Shown: positions 40,995 through 50,922, numbered from the stretch's first letter. The stretch: DNA of 64,000 nt from Streptomyces zaomyceticus (GCF_014656215.1 NZ_BNBZ01000010.1:62001-126000); one strand, 5' to 3'. The notes: generated from the letters alone by a model not told the origin. A program made the numbers and translations.

Positions 40995-42407
40995 TCAGGC
41001 GGTGCGACGCAGCAGCGCCAGATACATGGCGTCCGTACCGTGCAGATGCGGCCAGAGCTGGACGTCCGGGCCGTCGCCGATCGCCGGTACACCCGGCAGC
41101 AGCGGACGGGCGTCGATGAGCTCGGCGCCGCCGACCTTCTTCAGGACGTCGTCGACGACCACCCGGGTCTCGGCCAGGTGCGGCGAGCAGGTCGCGTACC
41201 CCACGACACCGCCGACACGGACGGCGCTCAACGCCTCCGTGAGCAGGGCGCGCTGCAGCGGGGCGAAGCCGTCCAGGTCCTCGGGGCGACGGCGCCAGCG
41301 GGCCTCGGGGCGACGGCGCAGGGCACCGAGGCCCGAGCACGGCACATCCATCAGGACCCGGTCGAAGGAGCCGGGGCGCCACGGCGGGCGGGTGCCGTCG
41401 GCTGCGATCACCTGGTACGGGCCGGGGTTGCCGGCGAGGGCGCGCTCGACGAGCCGGGCGCGGTGCGGCTGCTTCTCGGAGGCGAGCAGGAAGGCGCCCC
41501 GCTCGGCGGCGAGGGCCGCGAGCAGCGCGGCCTTGCCGCCGGGGCCGGCGCAGCCGTCGAGCCACCGGGTGTCGGAACCCTCGACCGGCGCGTTGGCGAG
41601 GGCGATCGCGACGAGCTGGCTCCCCTCGTCCTGGACGCCGGCCCGGCCGTCCTTCACGGCCTCGATGGCGCCGGGCTCGCCGCCCTCGGCCATCCGGACG
41701 GCGAACGGCGACCAGCGGCCCGGAAGGGTCTCGGTGGCCTCGGCGAGCTCCTCCGTGGTGGAGCGGCCGGGGCGGGCGACGAGGGTGACCTCGGGGCGCT
41801 CGTTGTCCGCGTCCAGGAGGTCCTCGATCCCGGCACGGCCGCCGCCGAGGGAGTCCCAGAGCGCCGAGACGACCCAGCGGGGGTGCGAGTGGACGACGGC
41901 GAGGTGGTCCTCGGGGTCCTTGTCGTACGGCGGGGCGACCTGCGCCACCCAGGCGTCGAGGTCCTGCTGGGAGATCTTCCGCAGGACGGCGTTCACGAAC
42001 TTGGCCCGTCCGTCGCCGAGCACCACGCGGGCCAGCTCCACACTGGCGGACACGGCGGCGTGGGTGGGGATCCGGGTGCCGAGCAGCTGGTGCGCGCCGA
42101 GCGCGAGCACATCGAGCACGGGCGGGTCGACCTCGCGCAGCGGCCGGTCGATGCAGGCGGCGATGATCGCGTCGTACGTGCCCTGGCGGCGCAGCGTCCC
42201 GTAGACCAGCTCGGTCGCGAGCGCCGCGTCCCGGCTGTCGAAGCTCCCGCCCTCGCGGGCCTTCTTGAGGAGCGGCGGGAGCACCAGGTTCGCGTAGGCG
42301 TCCCGCTCGTCCACCGCCCTCAGCGCCTCGAAGGCGAGCATCCGGACGGGGTCCTTCTGGGGCCGCCGGTAGGGCTTGTGGGGACGGCGACGTGCCTGCT
42401 CGCTCAA
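40995..42407 (-). CDS. rsmB: 16S rRNA m5C methyltransferase, RsmB-like
   Basis: A 470-residue RNA cytosine-C5 methyltransferase acting on 16S rRNA. The N-terminal ~150 residues are a NusB-like RNA-binding domain (RMLAFEALRAVDERDAYANL). The SAM-dependent domain has the nucleotide-binding loop LDGCAGPGGKAALLA and the two family cysteines, MDVPCSGLG (motif IV) and YATCSPHLAET (motif VI). All key residues are present. fmt lies 212 bases upstream on the same strand, a common pairing, but the gap here contains strong hairpins, so they may not be co-transcribed. ATG 42407 gives the usual basic N-terminus. Confidence 0.93.
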   Translation of the reverse strand: MSEQARRRPHKPYRRPQKDPVRMLAFEALRAVDERDAYANLVLPPLLKKAREGGSFDSRDAALATELVYGTLRRQGTYDAIIAACIDRPLREVDPPVLDVLALGAHQLLGTRIPTHAAVSASVELARVVLGDGRAKFVNAVLRKISQQDLDAWVAQVAPPYDKDPEDHLAVVHSHPRWVVSALWDSLGGGRAGIEDLLDADNERPEVTLVARPGRSTTEELAEATETLPGRWSPFAVRMAEGGEPGAIEAVKDGRAGVQDEGSQLVAIALANAPVEGSDTRWLDGCAGPGGKAALLAALAAERGAFLLASEKQPHRARLVERALAGNPGPYQVIAADGTRPPWRPGSFDRVLMDVPCSGLGALRRRPEARWRRRPEDLDGFAPLQRALLTEALSAVRVGGVVGYATCSPHLAETRVVVDDVLKKVGGAELIDARPLLPGVPAIGDGPDVQLWPHLHGTDAMYLALLRRTA

Positions 42408-42508
42408 AGGTGCTCCGCGTGACGAAATGACGAGGTCGAACCACCCAAGCCTACGTCCGCCGCGCCCCCGCCCGCTCCCGGGCCCGTGACCGGGCCGCCA
42501 CCCGCCCG

Positions 42509-42613
42509 GCGGACGGGACCGGGGCCGCCCGGCCGGCCACGGTCCCGTCCGCAGGACACCCCCGGGCCGTCTCCTCCGGATCCTGCCGGACCCGCGCCGC
42601 CAGGCAGGATCCG
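42509..42613 (-). terminator. two tandem hairpins between fmt and rsmB
   Basis: Hairpin 1 (42577-42613) has an 11-bp perfect stem, CGGATCCTGCC / GGCAGGATCCG, starting six bases after the fmt stop. Hairpin 2 (42509-42552) has a 13-bp perfect stem, GCGGACGGGACCG / CGGTCCCGTCCGC. Together they should end fmt transcripts efficiently. Confidence 0.68.
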
Positions 42614-42618
42614 AGAGG

Positions 42619-43551
42619 CTAGGCGCCGAGCAGCTCGCCGGGCGCGATGCGGACGCCGCGGGCCCAGTCGGCGGCCTTCATCGGCTTCTTGCCCTGGGGC
42701 TGGACCCAGAGGAGTTCGACGGCGTACGAGCCGGTGCCCGCGTACACGTTGTTCTTGCCCGCGGCCAGCTCGCCCGGGGCGAGGTCGGTCCGGTCCGGCA
42801 GCGGCGTGACCTGGATCAGCTTGAGGCGCTCGCCGCGGAAGACCGTCCAGGCGCCGGGGGCCGGGGTGCAGCCGCGGACCACCCGGTCCACCCGGAGCGC
42901 GGGGGCGGCGAAGTCGACGTGGGCGTCCTCGACCTGGATCTTCGGGGCGAGGGTGATGCCCTCGACGGGCTGCGGGACGGCCTGGAGCGCACCGTCCTCG
43001 ATGCCGTCCATGGTGGCGGCGAGCAGCCCGCCGCCCGCGAACGCGAGCCGGGTGAGCAGATCGCCGCTGGTGTCGGTCGGCCGGATGTCCTCGGTCACCA
43101 CGCCGTAGACGGGCCCCGAGTCGAGACCCTCCTCGATCAGGAAGGTGGACGCGCCGGTGACCTCGTCGCCCGCCATCAGCGAGTGCTGCACGGGAGCGGC
43201 GCCCCGCCAGGCGGGCAGCAGCGAGAAGTGGAGGTTGACCCATCCCCGCGCGGGGATGTCGAGGGCGACCTTGGGGAGCAGCGCGCCGTAGGCGACGACT
43301 GGGCAGCAGTCCGGGGCGATCTCCCGCAGCCGGGCGAGGAAGTCCTCGTCGCGGGGCCTGGCCGGCTTCAGGACCTCGATCCCCGCCTCCTCGGCCCGCT
43401 GGGCCACCGGGCTGGCGACGAGCCGCCGGCCGCGCCCCGCCGGGGCGTCCGGCCGGGTGACCACGGCGGCCACCTCGTGCCGGCCGGAGGAGAGCAGGGC
43501 GTCCAGGGCGGGTACGGCGACCTCGGGGGTGCCTGCGAAGACGAGCTTCAT
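42619..43551 (-). CDS. fmt: methionyl-tRNA formyltransferase
   Basis: Formylates initiator Met-tRNA with 10-formyl-tetrahydrofolate. The 310-residue protein begins MKLVFAGTPEVAVPALDALL. It has the catalytic Asn/His region VNLHFSLLPAWRGAAPV (about residues 107-123) and the C-terminal OB-like domain. Length and motifs are typical. It is divergent from the small HTH gene at 43779; the 227-base interval holds a GGTCAA/TTGACC palindrome. Confidence 0.96.
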   Translation of the reverse strand: MKLVFAGTPEVAVPALDALLSSGRHEVAAVVTRPDAPAGRGRRLVASPVAQRAEEAGIEVLKPARPRDEDFLARLREIAPDCCPVVAYGALLPKVALDIPARGWVNLHFSLLPAWRGAAPVQHSLMAGDEVTGASTFLIEEGLDSGPVYGVVTEDIRPTDTSGDLLTRLAFAGGGLLAATMDGIEDGALQAVPQPVEGITLAPKIQVEDAHVDFAAPALRVDRVVRGCTPAPGAWTVFRGERLKLIQVTPLPDRTDLAPGELAAGKNNVYAGTGSYAVELLWVQPQGKKPMKAADWARGVRIAPGELLGA

Positions 43552-43697
43552 GGGTGGCGACTGCCTGTCTGTCCGGGGGCTTTACGGGCAGCGCACCAGT
43601 CTAGGCGCCCCGTACGGAGGGGGCGTACGGAAGGAAGAGCGCCCCGCGCATATGCGTGTACGCCCCCGCAGCGTGACCCAACTCCGGGTGGCGCGTT

Positions 43698-43715
43698 GGT
43701 CAAGAGAGATTGACC
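43698..43715. promoter_or_regulatory. operator-like palindrome between fmt and the HTH gene
   Basis: GGTCAA-N6-TTGACC is a perfect inverted repeat whose right arm also reads as a -35 hexamer (TTGACC, 43710-43715) for the plus-strand HTH gene. No good -10 is at the right distance. It may be an autoregulatory site. Confidence 0.35.
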
Positions 43716-43778
43716 GAATCGGGCCGCCGTTCCCCCCTGCGGCCCTTCCCCTTACATGCCGGTTCGAGAGGCTTTCAC

Positions 43779-44297
43779 ATGGCCGACCACGCAACCCACG
43801 ACGCCCAGGCTCGGGCGAGTCTGCACCTGCTGGTGCGGGACATCGAGCGGGTCCGGCGGCAGGTGGACGCACTGCGCACGCTCACGGCCCAGCTGGGCAA
43901 TGTCTACCGCCCTCGCCGCTCCGGCCCGTCGACGGGCTTCGTCGTCTACGGGCGGGCACCCGCCCCGACCGTACGTCTCGCGCAGGAGCTGCGGGACAGT
44001 GTCGAGACCCTGGTGACCGCGGCGGTCGACTTCGACCGCTCGCTCGGATTCTCCTGGGACGCGGTGGGCTCCGCGCTCGGCGTCACCAAGCAGGCCGTCC
44101 ACCGCCGCTACGGCGCCCGGCGCGCACCCCAGCCGGGTGTCGGCGTCGACCAGGAGCCGATCGTGGAGCCGGGCGCGACCCGTACGCTCCCCTCGGTCCC
44201 CGCCGCCCGTTCGATGCCCCCGCAGCCGACCTCGGGCAGCGCCTCCCTCCGCGAGGACCCGCGCCCGTCGGCCTTCCCCGGCCCGCGCAACGGCTGA
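43779..44297 (+). CDS. small helix-turn-helix protein of unknown role
   Basis: A 172-residue protein. The first ~115 residues are helical, with an HTH-like segment near 85-110 (SWDAVGSALGVTKQAVHRRYG) that would recognise DNA. An upstream YxR-type helix pair (LLVRDIERVRRQVDALRTL) could dimerise. The last ~55 residues are Pro/Ser/Arg-rich and disordered. It resembles conserved actinobacterial HTH proteins that I cannot name. ATG 43779 follows GAGAGG, and it has its own terminator. Confidence 0.72.
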   Translation: MADHATHDAQARASLHLLVRDIERVRRQVDALRTLTAQLGNVYRPRRSGPSTGFVVYGRAPAPTVRLAQELRDSVETLVTAAVDFDRSLGFSWDAVGSALGVTKQAVHRRYGARRAPQPGVGVDQEPIVEPGATRTLPSVPAARSMPPQPTSGSASLREDPRPSAFPGPRNG

Positions 44298-44308
44298 CCC
44301 GCGCACCC

Positions 44309-44345
44309 GACGGCCGTCCGCCCCGCGAGGGGGCGGGCGGCCGTC
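44309..44345. terminator. bidirectional terminator between the HTH gene and priA
   Basis: A 16-bp stem with one G-U pair (GACGGCCGTCCGCCCC / GGGGCGGGCGGCCGTC, 5-nt loop) lies in the 88-base convergent gap. Confidence 0.72.
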
Positions 44346-44385
44346 CGTCGTACCCGCCCCCGCCGTACCCGGGTGTCCGGCCCCG

Positions 44386-46524
44386 TCAGCCGATGTCCGG
44401 CGGATCGACCCGGATCCGCACCGGGTCCCCGCCGCCGCGCGCGAGACGGCCCGCCCGCGCCTGCTTGAGCGCGGACGCCAGGGCCGCGCCGCTGCCCGGC
44501 GGGACCCGGACCAGGGCCCGGTCCCACTGCTCGCCCGGCGGGGGGTCGCCGGGTCTGCGGGGCCCGCCGGGGCGGACCACCGGAAGCGGCACCGGGCCGA
44601 GGATCTCGGCGTCCATGGGCAGCCCGGCGCCCGCCAGAAAGCCTTCGACGGCCTCCGGGGGACCCGTCACCGCGGCCATCCGCGAGACCGGGGGGAAGCC
44701 CAGCTCGGCCCGCTCGGCCAGCTCCCGCCGGGCATGCCCGACCGGGTCCCAGCGGACGAGCGCCTGGACGGGCCGGAGGGTCGGCTCGGCGACCACGACG
44801 ACGGTGCCGCCCTCGGGCTGCCCGCGGACCAGGGAAGCCGCGTCGATCCAGCGGCGCAGCGCCTCCTCCCCCGCGCGCAGATCGGGCCGGCCGAGCATGG
44901 CCCAGCCGTCGAGGAGCAGCGCGGCCGCGTAGCCGCCCTCGGCGACGGGTTCGGCGCCGGGGGTGGAGACGACGAGCGCGGGCCGCCCGGGCACGCTGTC
45001 CAGGACGTGGTCCCGTCCCGAGGTCCGGACCGGCACCGCCGGGAACGCCCGGCCGAGCTCCTCCGCCGTCCGCCGGGCGCCGACCACCTGGGCCCGCAGC
45101 CGGGTCGATCCGCACTCCACGCAGTGCCAGTCGGAAGCGCCGCGCCCGCACCAGGCGCAGTGCAGCTCCCGCTGTTCGGGGGCCTCCAGCGGCCCGGCGC
45201 AGTGACGGCAGCGGGCCGGCGTCCGGCAGCGCTCGCAGGCCAGCCTCGGTACGTACCCCCGGCGGGGCACCTGGACCAGCACCGGCCCGGTCTTGAGCCC
45301 CTCCCGCACGGCCTGCCAGGCCAGTGAGGGCAGCCGGGCGGCGCGCGCGGCCTCGTCGCGGGCGAGTTCGCCGTCGCCGACGGTGCGGATGAGCGGGGCC
45401 GCCCTGCGGACCTGCTCGCGTCCGGCGCCCAGCGCCTGGGCCCAGCCGGACTCGACGAGCTGCGCGGCCTCGACGGTGCAGCTGGTGCTTCCCAGGAGGA
45501 AGGCGCACCGGTCGTGGGCGGCACGGAGCAGCAGCACCTCGCGCGCGTGGGGCTGCGGGGCGTGGGGCTCGCTGTGGCTGCCGTCGCCGTCGTCCCAGAC
45601 GACGAGGAGGCCGAGGTCCCGGACGGGGGCGAACATCGCGGCCCGGGTGCCGACCACGGCCCGCACCGCGCCGCGCCGCACGGCGAGCCACTGCGCGTAC
45701 CGCTTCTCGGGACCGGCCTCGGCGGTGAGCAGGGCGTGCCGTCCCTCGCCCAGGACGGCGGTCAGCGCCGCGTCGACCCGCCCCGCGGCCCGCCCGTCGG
45801 GAACGACGACGAGCGCGCCCCGGCCGGAGGCCAGGGTGGCGCCCACGGCCCGGGCGATCTCCTCGGCCCAGTACGGTCCCGGCAGCGCGTTCCACACGGC
45901 CCGGGGCGCCCCGCCCTGCGCGAGGGAGTCCAGGAACGCGGGCCCCCGCTCGTACCGCGCCCAGCTCCCCGGCTCCGGCGGGGCGGGCGGCGGCAGCGGT
46001 TCCGGCGAGGGGCGGCCCTCGGCGCGGGCGCTGCGCGGAGGCACGGCGAGCTGGAGCACATCGGCGAGGCTGCCCGCGTACCGGTCGGCGACGGCCCGCG
46101 CGAGCCCGAGCAGCTCGGGGCCGAGCACCGGCTCCGGGGAGACGACGTCGGCGAGCGCGGCCAGCGGCCCGGAGTAGTCGGAGGTGGCCCGCCGCTCGAC
46201 GAGGAAGCCGTCGATGAGCCGCCCGCCCTCCCGGCGCCCGTTCTTGACCTGGTGCGCCCCCGCACCGAACCGCACCCGCACCCGCACTCCGGGCCGGGCG
46301 ATCTCGTCGAGCTCCTCGGGGACCGCGTAGTCGAAGAACTGGTCGAGGTGCAGCGCCCCCTTGTTCACGACGACCCGCGCGACGGGCAGCTCCTTGGCCA
46401 GCGCGGCCCCCCGCCAGGTCCGCGGCTTGGCCCGCGGCACCTTCGCCTTCCGCACGGTCTCCCGGATGAGCGCGAGCTGCTCGGGCTCACCGGACTCGTC
46501 GGACCTCTCGTTCTCGCTGCTCAC
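44386..46524 (-). CDS. priA: primosomal protein N' (PriA), actinobacterial helicase-degenerate form
   Basis: A 712-residue replication-restart factor. The N-terminal 3'-binding domain (ARVVVNKGALHLDQFFDYAVPEEL) is clear. The central zinc-binding cysteines are present (CERCRTPARCRHC, then ELHCAWCGRGASDWHCVECG). The helicase motifs are eroded: in place of Walker A there is GPYWAEEIARAVGATLASGRG, and the DEEH box reads WDDGDGSH, so ATP-driven unwinding is unlikely. This is typical of actinobacterial PriA. Its role is then loading or fork recognition. GTG 46524 is chosen from the conserved start region; the longer frame to 47001 is antisense to metK. Confidence 0.88.
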   Translation of the reverse strand: MSSENERSDESGEPEQLALIRETVRKAKVPRAKPRTWRGAALAKELPVARVVVNKGALHLDQFFDYAVPEELDEIARPGVRVRVRFGAGAHQVKNGRREGGRLIDGFLVERRATSDYSGPLAALADVVSPEPVLGPELLGLARAVADRYAGSLADVLQLAVPPRSARAEGRPSPEPLPPPAPPEPGSWARYERGPAFLDSLAQGGAPRAVWNALPGPYWAEEIARAVGATLASGRGALVVVPDGRAAGRVDAALTAVLGEGRHALLTAEAGPEKRYAQWLAVRRGAVRAVVGTRAAMFAPVRDLGLLVVWDDGDGSHSEPHAPQPHAREVLLLRAAHDRCAFLLGSTSCTVEAAQLVESGWAQALGAGREQVRRAAPLIRTVGDGELARDEAARAARLPSLAWQAVREGLKTGPVLVQVPRRGYVPRLACERCRTPARCRHCAGPLEAPEQRELHCAWCGRGASDWHCVECGSTRLRAQVVGARRTAEELGRAFPAVPVRTSGRDHVLDSVPGRPALVVSTPGAEPVAEGGYAAALLLDGWAMLGRPDLRAGEEALRRWIDAASLVRGQPEGGTVVVVAEPTLRPVQALVRWDPVGHARRELAERAELGFPPVSRMAAVTGPPEAVEGFLAGAGLPMDAEILGPVPLPVVRPGGPRRPGDPPPGEQWDRALVRVPPGSGAALASALKQARAGRLARGGGDPVRIRVDPPDIG

Positions 46525-46564
46525 AGCCCCATACCTACCAGACGCCACCGACAAGCCGGGTACG

Positions 46565-46601
46565 CCGGAGCCCGGCACCCCCGAGGGGTGCCGGGCTCCG
46601 G
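46565..46601 (-). terminator. metK terminator
   Basis: A 17-bp perfect stem (CCGGAGCCCGGCACCCC / GGGGTGCCGGGCTCCGG, 3-nt loop) begins 18 bases after the metK stop. Confidence 0.8.
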
Positions 46602-46618
46602 TCGAGTACAGCCGGGTC

Positions 46619-47827
<1,209 letters not shown>

Positions 47828-48023
47828 AACGCTCCCTGGGGTTGCAGCGGCTGCTGGCTATTCGTTAGCGGACCGGCAGGGGCTGCGCCCCAAGACGTTC
47901 CGCGAACAGTCTATCGGTCATGGTCGCTGGATGGACCAGGTGTCTCGCCTGACGAATGCCCTGAGTGGGTGAATCCGGCCGCCGCACGCGGGACGGACCC
48001 CCTGATGGGGCGTACATCACACG

Positions 48024-48055
48024 CGCCCCGCTGGATCCGTGGTCCTCGCGGGGCG
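48024..48055 (-). terminator. hairpin after coaBC
   Basis: CGCCCCGC / GCGGGGCG, an 8-bp stem with a 16-nt loop, lies 36 bases after the coaBC stop. Confidence 0.5.
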
Positions 48056-48090
48056 GGTGGTGATTCAGGACACGGGGCGGCTGTCGTCTG

Positions 48091-49317
48091 TCAGGTCGCG
48101 GGGCGCAGACGGGGCAGGACGAGGTCCCAGACCGTCTCGGCGAGCGCTTCCTTCGGACCGTAAGGTACGGGGGTCTCGCCGCCGTCCGAGGCGAGCACCA
48201 CGGCCTCGTTCTCCTCGGACCCGAAGGTCTTGCGCTCCCCCACCTCGTTGACGACCAGCAGGTCGCAGCCCTTGCGGCGGAGCTTCTCCCGGCCGTTGGC
48301 GAGGACGTCGTCGGTCTCGGCGGCGAAGCCGACCACCACCTGGCCCGGCAGGGCGCGGTCGGCGGCGAGCTCGGCGAGGATGTCGGGGTTGCGGACCAGC
48401 TCCACGGTGGGCGCTCCGCCGTCGTCCTTCTTCTTGATCTTCCCGGCGGCGTAGACGGCCGGGCGGAAATCGGCCACGGCGGCGGCCATCACGACCGCGT
48501 CGGCGTCGGCGACGGCCTTGAGGACGGCCTCGCGGAGCTGGAGCGCGGTGCCGACGTGGACGACGTCGACGCCGGCCGGGTCGGCGATGCCGGTGTTGGC
48601 CTCGACCAGGGTGACCCTGGCGCCCCGGGCCGCGGCGGCCCGGGCGAGGGCGTAGCCCTGCTTCCCGGAGGAGCGGTTGCCCAGGTACCGCACGGGGTCG
48701 AGAGGCTCGCGGGTGCCGCCGGCGCTGACCACGACATGGCGTCCGGCGAGGTCCGTGGCGAGGGCGTCCGCGCCGCGCGCGAGGACGCGTCGGCAGACCT
48801 CGAAGATCTCCGCCGGGTCGGGGAGCCGGCCCTTGCCGGTGTCGACGCCGGTGAGGCGGCCTACGGCGGGCTCGATGACGACGGCGCCACGACGGCGCAG
48901 CGTCGCCACGTTCTCCTGGGTCGCCGGGTGCTCCCACATCTCGGTGTGCATGGCGGGGGCGAAGACGACGGGACAGCGCGCGGTGAGCAGGGTGTTGGTG
49001 AGCAGGTCGTCCGCGAGGCCGTGGGCGGCCTTGGCGAGCATGTCGGCGGTGGTGGGGGCGACGACGACGAGGTCGGCGGCCTGGCCGATGCGGACGTGCG
49101 GCACCTCGTGGACGGTCTCCCACACCTCGGTCGAGACGGGGTTTCCGGAGAGCGCGGACCAGGTGGCCTCGCCGACGAAGTGGAGGGCCGAGTCGGTGGG
49201 GACGACCCGGACGTCGTGGCCGGACTCGGTGAGCCTGCGCAGCAGCTCACACGCCTTGTAGGCGGCGATGCCACCGCTGACACCCAGGACGACCTTCGGC
49301 TTGGCTGCTGAGCCCAC
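48091..49317 (-). CDS. coaBC: phosphopantothenoylcysteine decarboxylase / phosphopantothenate-cysteine ligase
   Basis: Catalyses two consecutive steps of coenzyme A synthesis. The N-terminal CoaC flavodomain (residues 1-~185) has GVSGGIAAYKACELLRRL, the FMN region VAPTTADMLAK and APAMHTEMWEHPAT. The C-terminal CoaB domain shows VSAGGTREPLDPVRYLGNRSSG, AAAVADFRP and KIKK. In PAMH the His replaces the Asn common in other bacteria, a form I recall from actinobacteria. GTG 49317 is chosen because GGGGAG lies five bases upstream; the frame opens earlier at 49362 without support. Confidence 0.95.
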   Translation of the reverse strand: MGSAAKPKVVLGVSGGIAAYKACELLRRLTESGHDVRVVPTDSALHFVGEATWSALSGNPVSTEVWETVHEVPHVRIGQAADLVVVAPTTADMLAKAAHGLADDLLTNTLLTARCPVVFAPAMHTEMWEHPATQENVATLRRRGAVVIEPAVGRLTGVDTGKGRLPDPAEIFEVCRRVLARGADALATDLAGRHVVVSAGGTREPLDPVRYLGNRSSGKQGYALARAAAARGARVTLVEANTGIADPAGVDVVHVGTALQLREAVLKAVADADAVVMAAAVADFRPAVYAAGKIKKKDDGGAPTVELVRNPDILAELAADRALPGQVVVGFAAETDDVLANGREKLRRKGCDLLVVNEVGERKTFGSEENEAVVLASDGGETPVPYGPKEALAETVWDLVLPRLRPAT

Positions 49318-49357
49318 TGCTACTCCCCGCACTCGGATGCGTACGACTCCATGAGAC

Positions 49358-49394
49358 ACCACAGGCCCGGCGGATGGTCCGCCGGGCCTGTGGT
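49358..49394 (-). terminator. gmk-rpoZ terminator
   Basis: A 16-bp perfect stem (ACCACAGGCCCGGCGG / CCGCCGGGCCTGTGGT, 5-nt loop) lies 26 bases after the rpoZ stop. coaBC downstream should therefore have its own promoter or depend on read-through. Confidence 0.78.
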
Positions 49395-49419
49395 GACAAG
49401 CGTTACACGCGAGACGTGC

Positions 49420-49692
49420 TCAGGTGGCCGGGCCCTCGATGGCCTCGGACGTCAGCAGACCCGCGTTGATCTCGCGCAGAGCGATCGAGAGCGGCTTCTC
49501 GTGCACGTGGGTGTCGACCAGCGGACCCACGTACTCCAGCAGGCCCTCGCCGAGCTGGGAGTAGTACGCGTTGATCTGACGCGCGCGCTTGGCCGCGTAG
49601 ATCACGAGGCTGTACTTCGAGTCCGTGGCCTCGAGCAGCTCGTCGATCGGCGGGTTGATGATGCCCTCGGGCGCGGTGATGGAAGAGGACAC
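49420..49692 (-). CDS. rpoZ: RNA polymerase omega subunit
   Basis: The smallest RNA polymerase subunit, which stabilises beta-prime. The 90-residue protein has the omega core IDELLEATDSKYSLVIYAAKRARQINAYY and a C-terminal helix ending ALREINAGLLTSEAIE. It is encoded 65 bases after gmk, as in other actinomycetes. Start ATG 49692; nothing unusual. Confidence 0.96.
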   Translation of the reverse strand: MSSSITAPEGIINPPIDELLEATDSKYSLVIYAAKRARQINAYYSQLGEGLLEYVGPLVDTHVHEKPLSIALREINAGLLTSEAIEGPAT

Positions 49693-49757
49693 GCTCTACC
49701 TTCCGAAGATGGAAAAAGGATCGGACAGCCGTTGGGTGTCCGGGGGAAGGAAATGGA

Positions 49758-50330
49758 TCATTCCCCAGAAGTCAACAGCATCAACGTTAGCAGCTCACGT
49801 GCGACGTCCTCGACGGAGGTGTTGACGAGGGTGGTGTCGAACTCCGACTCGGCCGCCAGCTCGACCTTCGCGGCCTCCAGCCGGCGCGCGATGACCTCGG
49901 GCGACTCGGTGCCGCGGCCGGTGAGCCGGCGGACCAGCTCCTCCCAGCTCGGCGGGGCCAGGAAGACGAGCTGGGACTCGGGCATCGAGTCCTTCACCTG
50001 ACGGGCGCCCTGGAGGTCGATCTCCAGGAGTACGGGCTCACCGGAGTCGAGGCGGTCGAGGACCGCGCCGCGCGGGGTGCCGTAGCGGTTGCCCGCGAAC
50101 TCGGCCCATTCGAGGAGCTCACCGTTGGCGATCAGCTTGTCGAACTCGTCGTCCGTCACGAAGAAGTAGTGGACGCCGTGCTTCTCGCCGGGGCGGGGCT
50201 TCCGTGTCGTCGCCGACACCGAGAGCCAGACCTCGGGGTGGACCTTGCGCATATGAGCGACGACCGTGCTCTTGCCGACCCCTGAGGGGCCGGAGAGCAC
50301 GGTCAGCCGCGGACGTACCTCTGCTGCCAT
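49758..50330 (-). CDS. gmk: guanylate kinase
   Basis: Phosphorylates GMP to GDP. The 190-residue protein has the P-loop LSGPSGVGKSTVVAHM (residues ~12-27), the GMP-binding SVSATTRKPRPGEKHGVHYFF and LEWAEFAGNRYGTPRGAV, and DLQGARQVK. It is followed by rpoZ on the same transcript and preceded, 73 bases away, by the sIHF gene. Start ATG 50330. Confidence 0.97.
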   Translation of the reverse strand: MAAEVRPRLTVLSGPSGVGKSTVVAHMRKVHPEVWLSVSATTRKPRPGEKHGVHYFFVTDDEFDKLIANGELLEWAEFAGNRYGTPRGAVLDRLDSGEPVLLEIDLQGARQVKDSMPESQLVFLAPPSWEELVRRLTGRGTESPEVIARRLEAAKVELAAESEFDTTLVNTSVEDVARELLTLMLLTSGE

Positions 50331-50403
50331 GCAGCGATTATTCCAGCTTTACCGGTGTGCCCGGGACGCGTGCCCCGGATCGGAAGCCGGACCGGTCGCC
50401 GGA

Positions 50404-50727
50404 TCAGGCGCCGGTGCTGCCGAACTCGCGCTCCAGGGAGGCGATCTGGTTGGAACCGAGACCGCGGACCCGGCGGCTTTCGGAGATGCCGAGTCGCTCC
50501 ATGATCTGCTTGGCGCGGACCTTGCCCACGCCGGGCAGGGACTCGAGCAGAGCGGAGACCTTCATCTTGCCGATGACGTCGTTCTCCTGGCCGGTCTTGA
50601 TGACCTCGTGGAGCGAGGCGCCGGAGTGCTTGAGTCGATTCTTGACCTCGGCCCGCTCCCGGCGAGCCGCGGCGGCCTTTTCGAGCGCGGCTGCGCGCTG
50701 TTCAGGGGTAAGGGGCGGAAGAGCCAC
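50404..50727 (-). CDS. sihf: actinobacterial integration host factor sIHF
   Basis: A 107-residue nucleoid protein that bends DNA and affects development. It starts (M)ALPPLTPEQRAAALEKAA and carries the DNA-binding helix-two-turn-helix region SLPGVGKVRAKQIMERLGIS and the lysine-rich KNRLKHSGASLHEVI. GTG 50727 is preferred because GAGGTGA stands a few bases upstream and matches the known protein start; an upstream in-frame start would add 25 non-conserved residues. A good promoter is present at 50843-50871. It probably precedes gmk-rpoZ on the same transcript. Confidence 0.93.
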   Translation of the reverse strand: MALPPLTPEQRAAALEKAAAARRERAEVKNRLKHSGASLHEVIKTGQENDVIGKMKVSALLESLPGVGKVRAKQIMERLGISESRRVRGLGSNQIASLEREFGSTGA

Positions 50728-50842
50728 GCCTACGTCACCTCGGATGTCGATCTGTCGGATACGGACCGGTGAGGAACCCTGCGCCCCACACCAGTGGAGC
50801 AACGCTCAACGGAGTGGTCGTTGAACGCCTGCTCTGCCCCGG

Positions 50843-50871
50843 AGACTAGCGGCCGAGGCCGCTCCAGTCAG
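50843..50871 (-). promoter_or_regulatory. sIHF promoter
   Basis: On the minus strand, CTGACT (50871-50866), 17 bp, TAGTCT (50848-50843). Transcription should begin near 50836, giving a leader of about 110 nt. An inverted repeat lies just upstream. Confidence 0.65.
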
Positions 50872-50880
50872 CGAGAACAG

Positions 50881-50922
50881 CGGAAAAGTCCTGGTCAGCA
50901 TCGACCGACCGGGACTTTTCCG
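50881..50922. promoter_or_regulatory. inverted repeat upstream of the sIHF promoter
   Basis: CGGAAAAGTCC / GGACTTTTCCG (11 bp, perfect) with an internal GGTC/GACC pair. It is relatively AT-rich for the region and lies about 45-87 bp upstream of the transcription start, as an activator or repressor site would. It is separate from the pyr terminator at 50968-51000, so it is not needed for termination. Confidence 0.45.

Noticed and set aside
47828..48090. SAM riboswitch upstream of metK
   Set aside because: No SAM-I, SAM-II or SAM-IV core blocks; only a short GGGGC/GCCCC hairpin is present.
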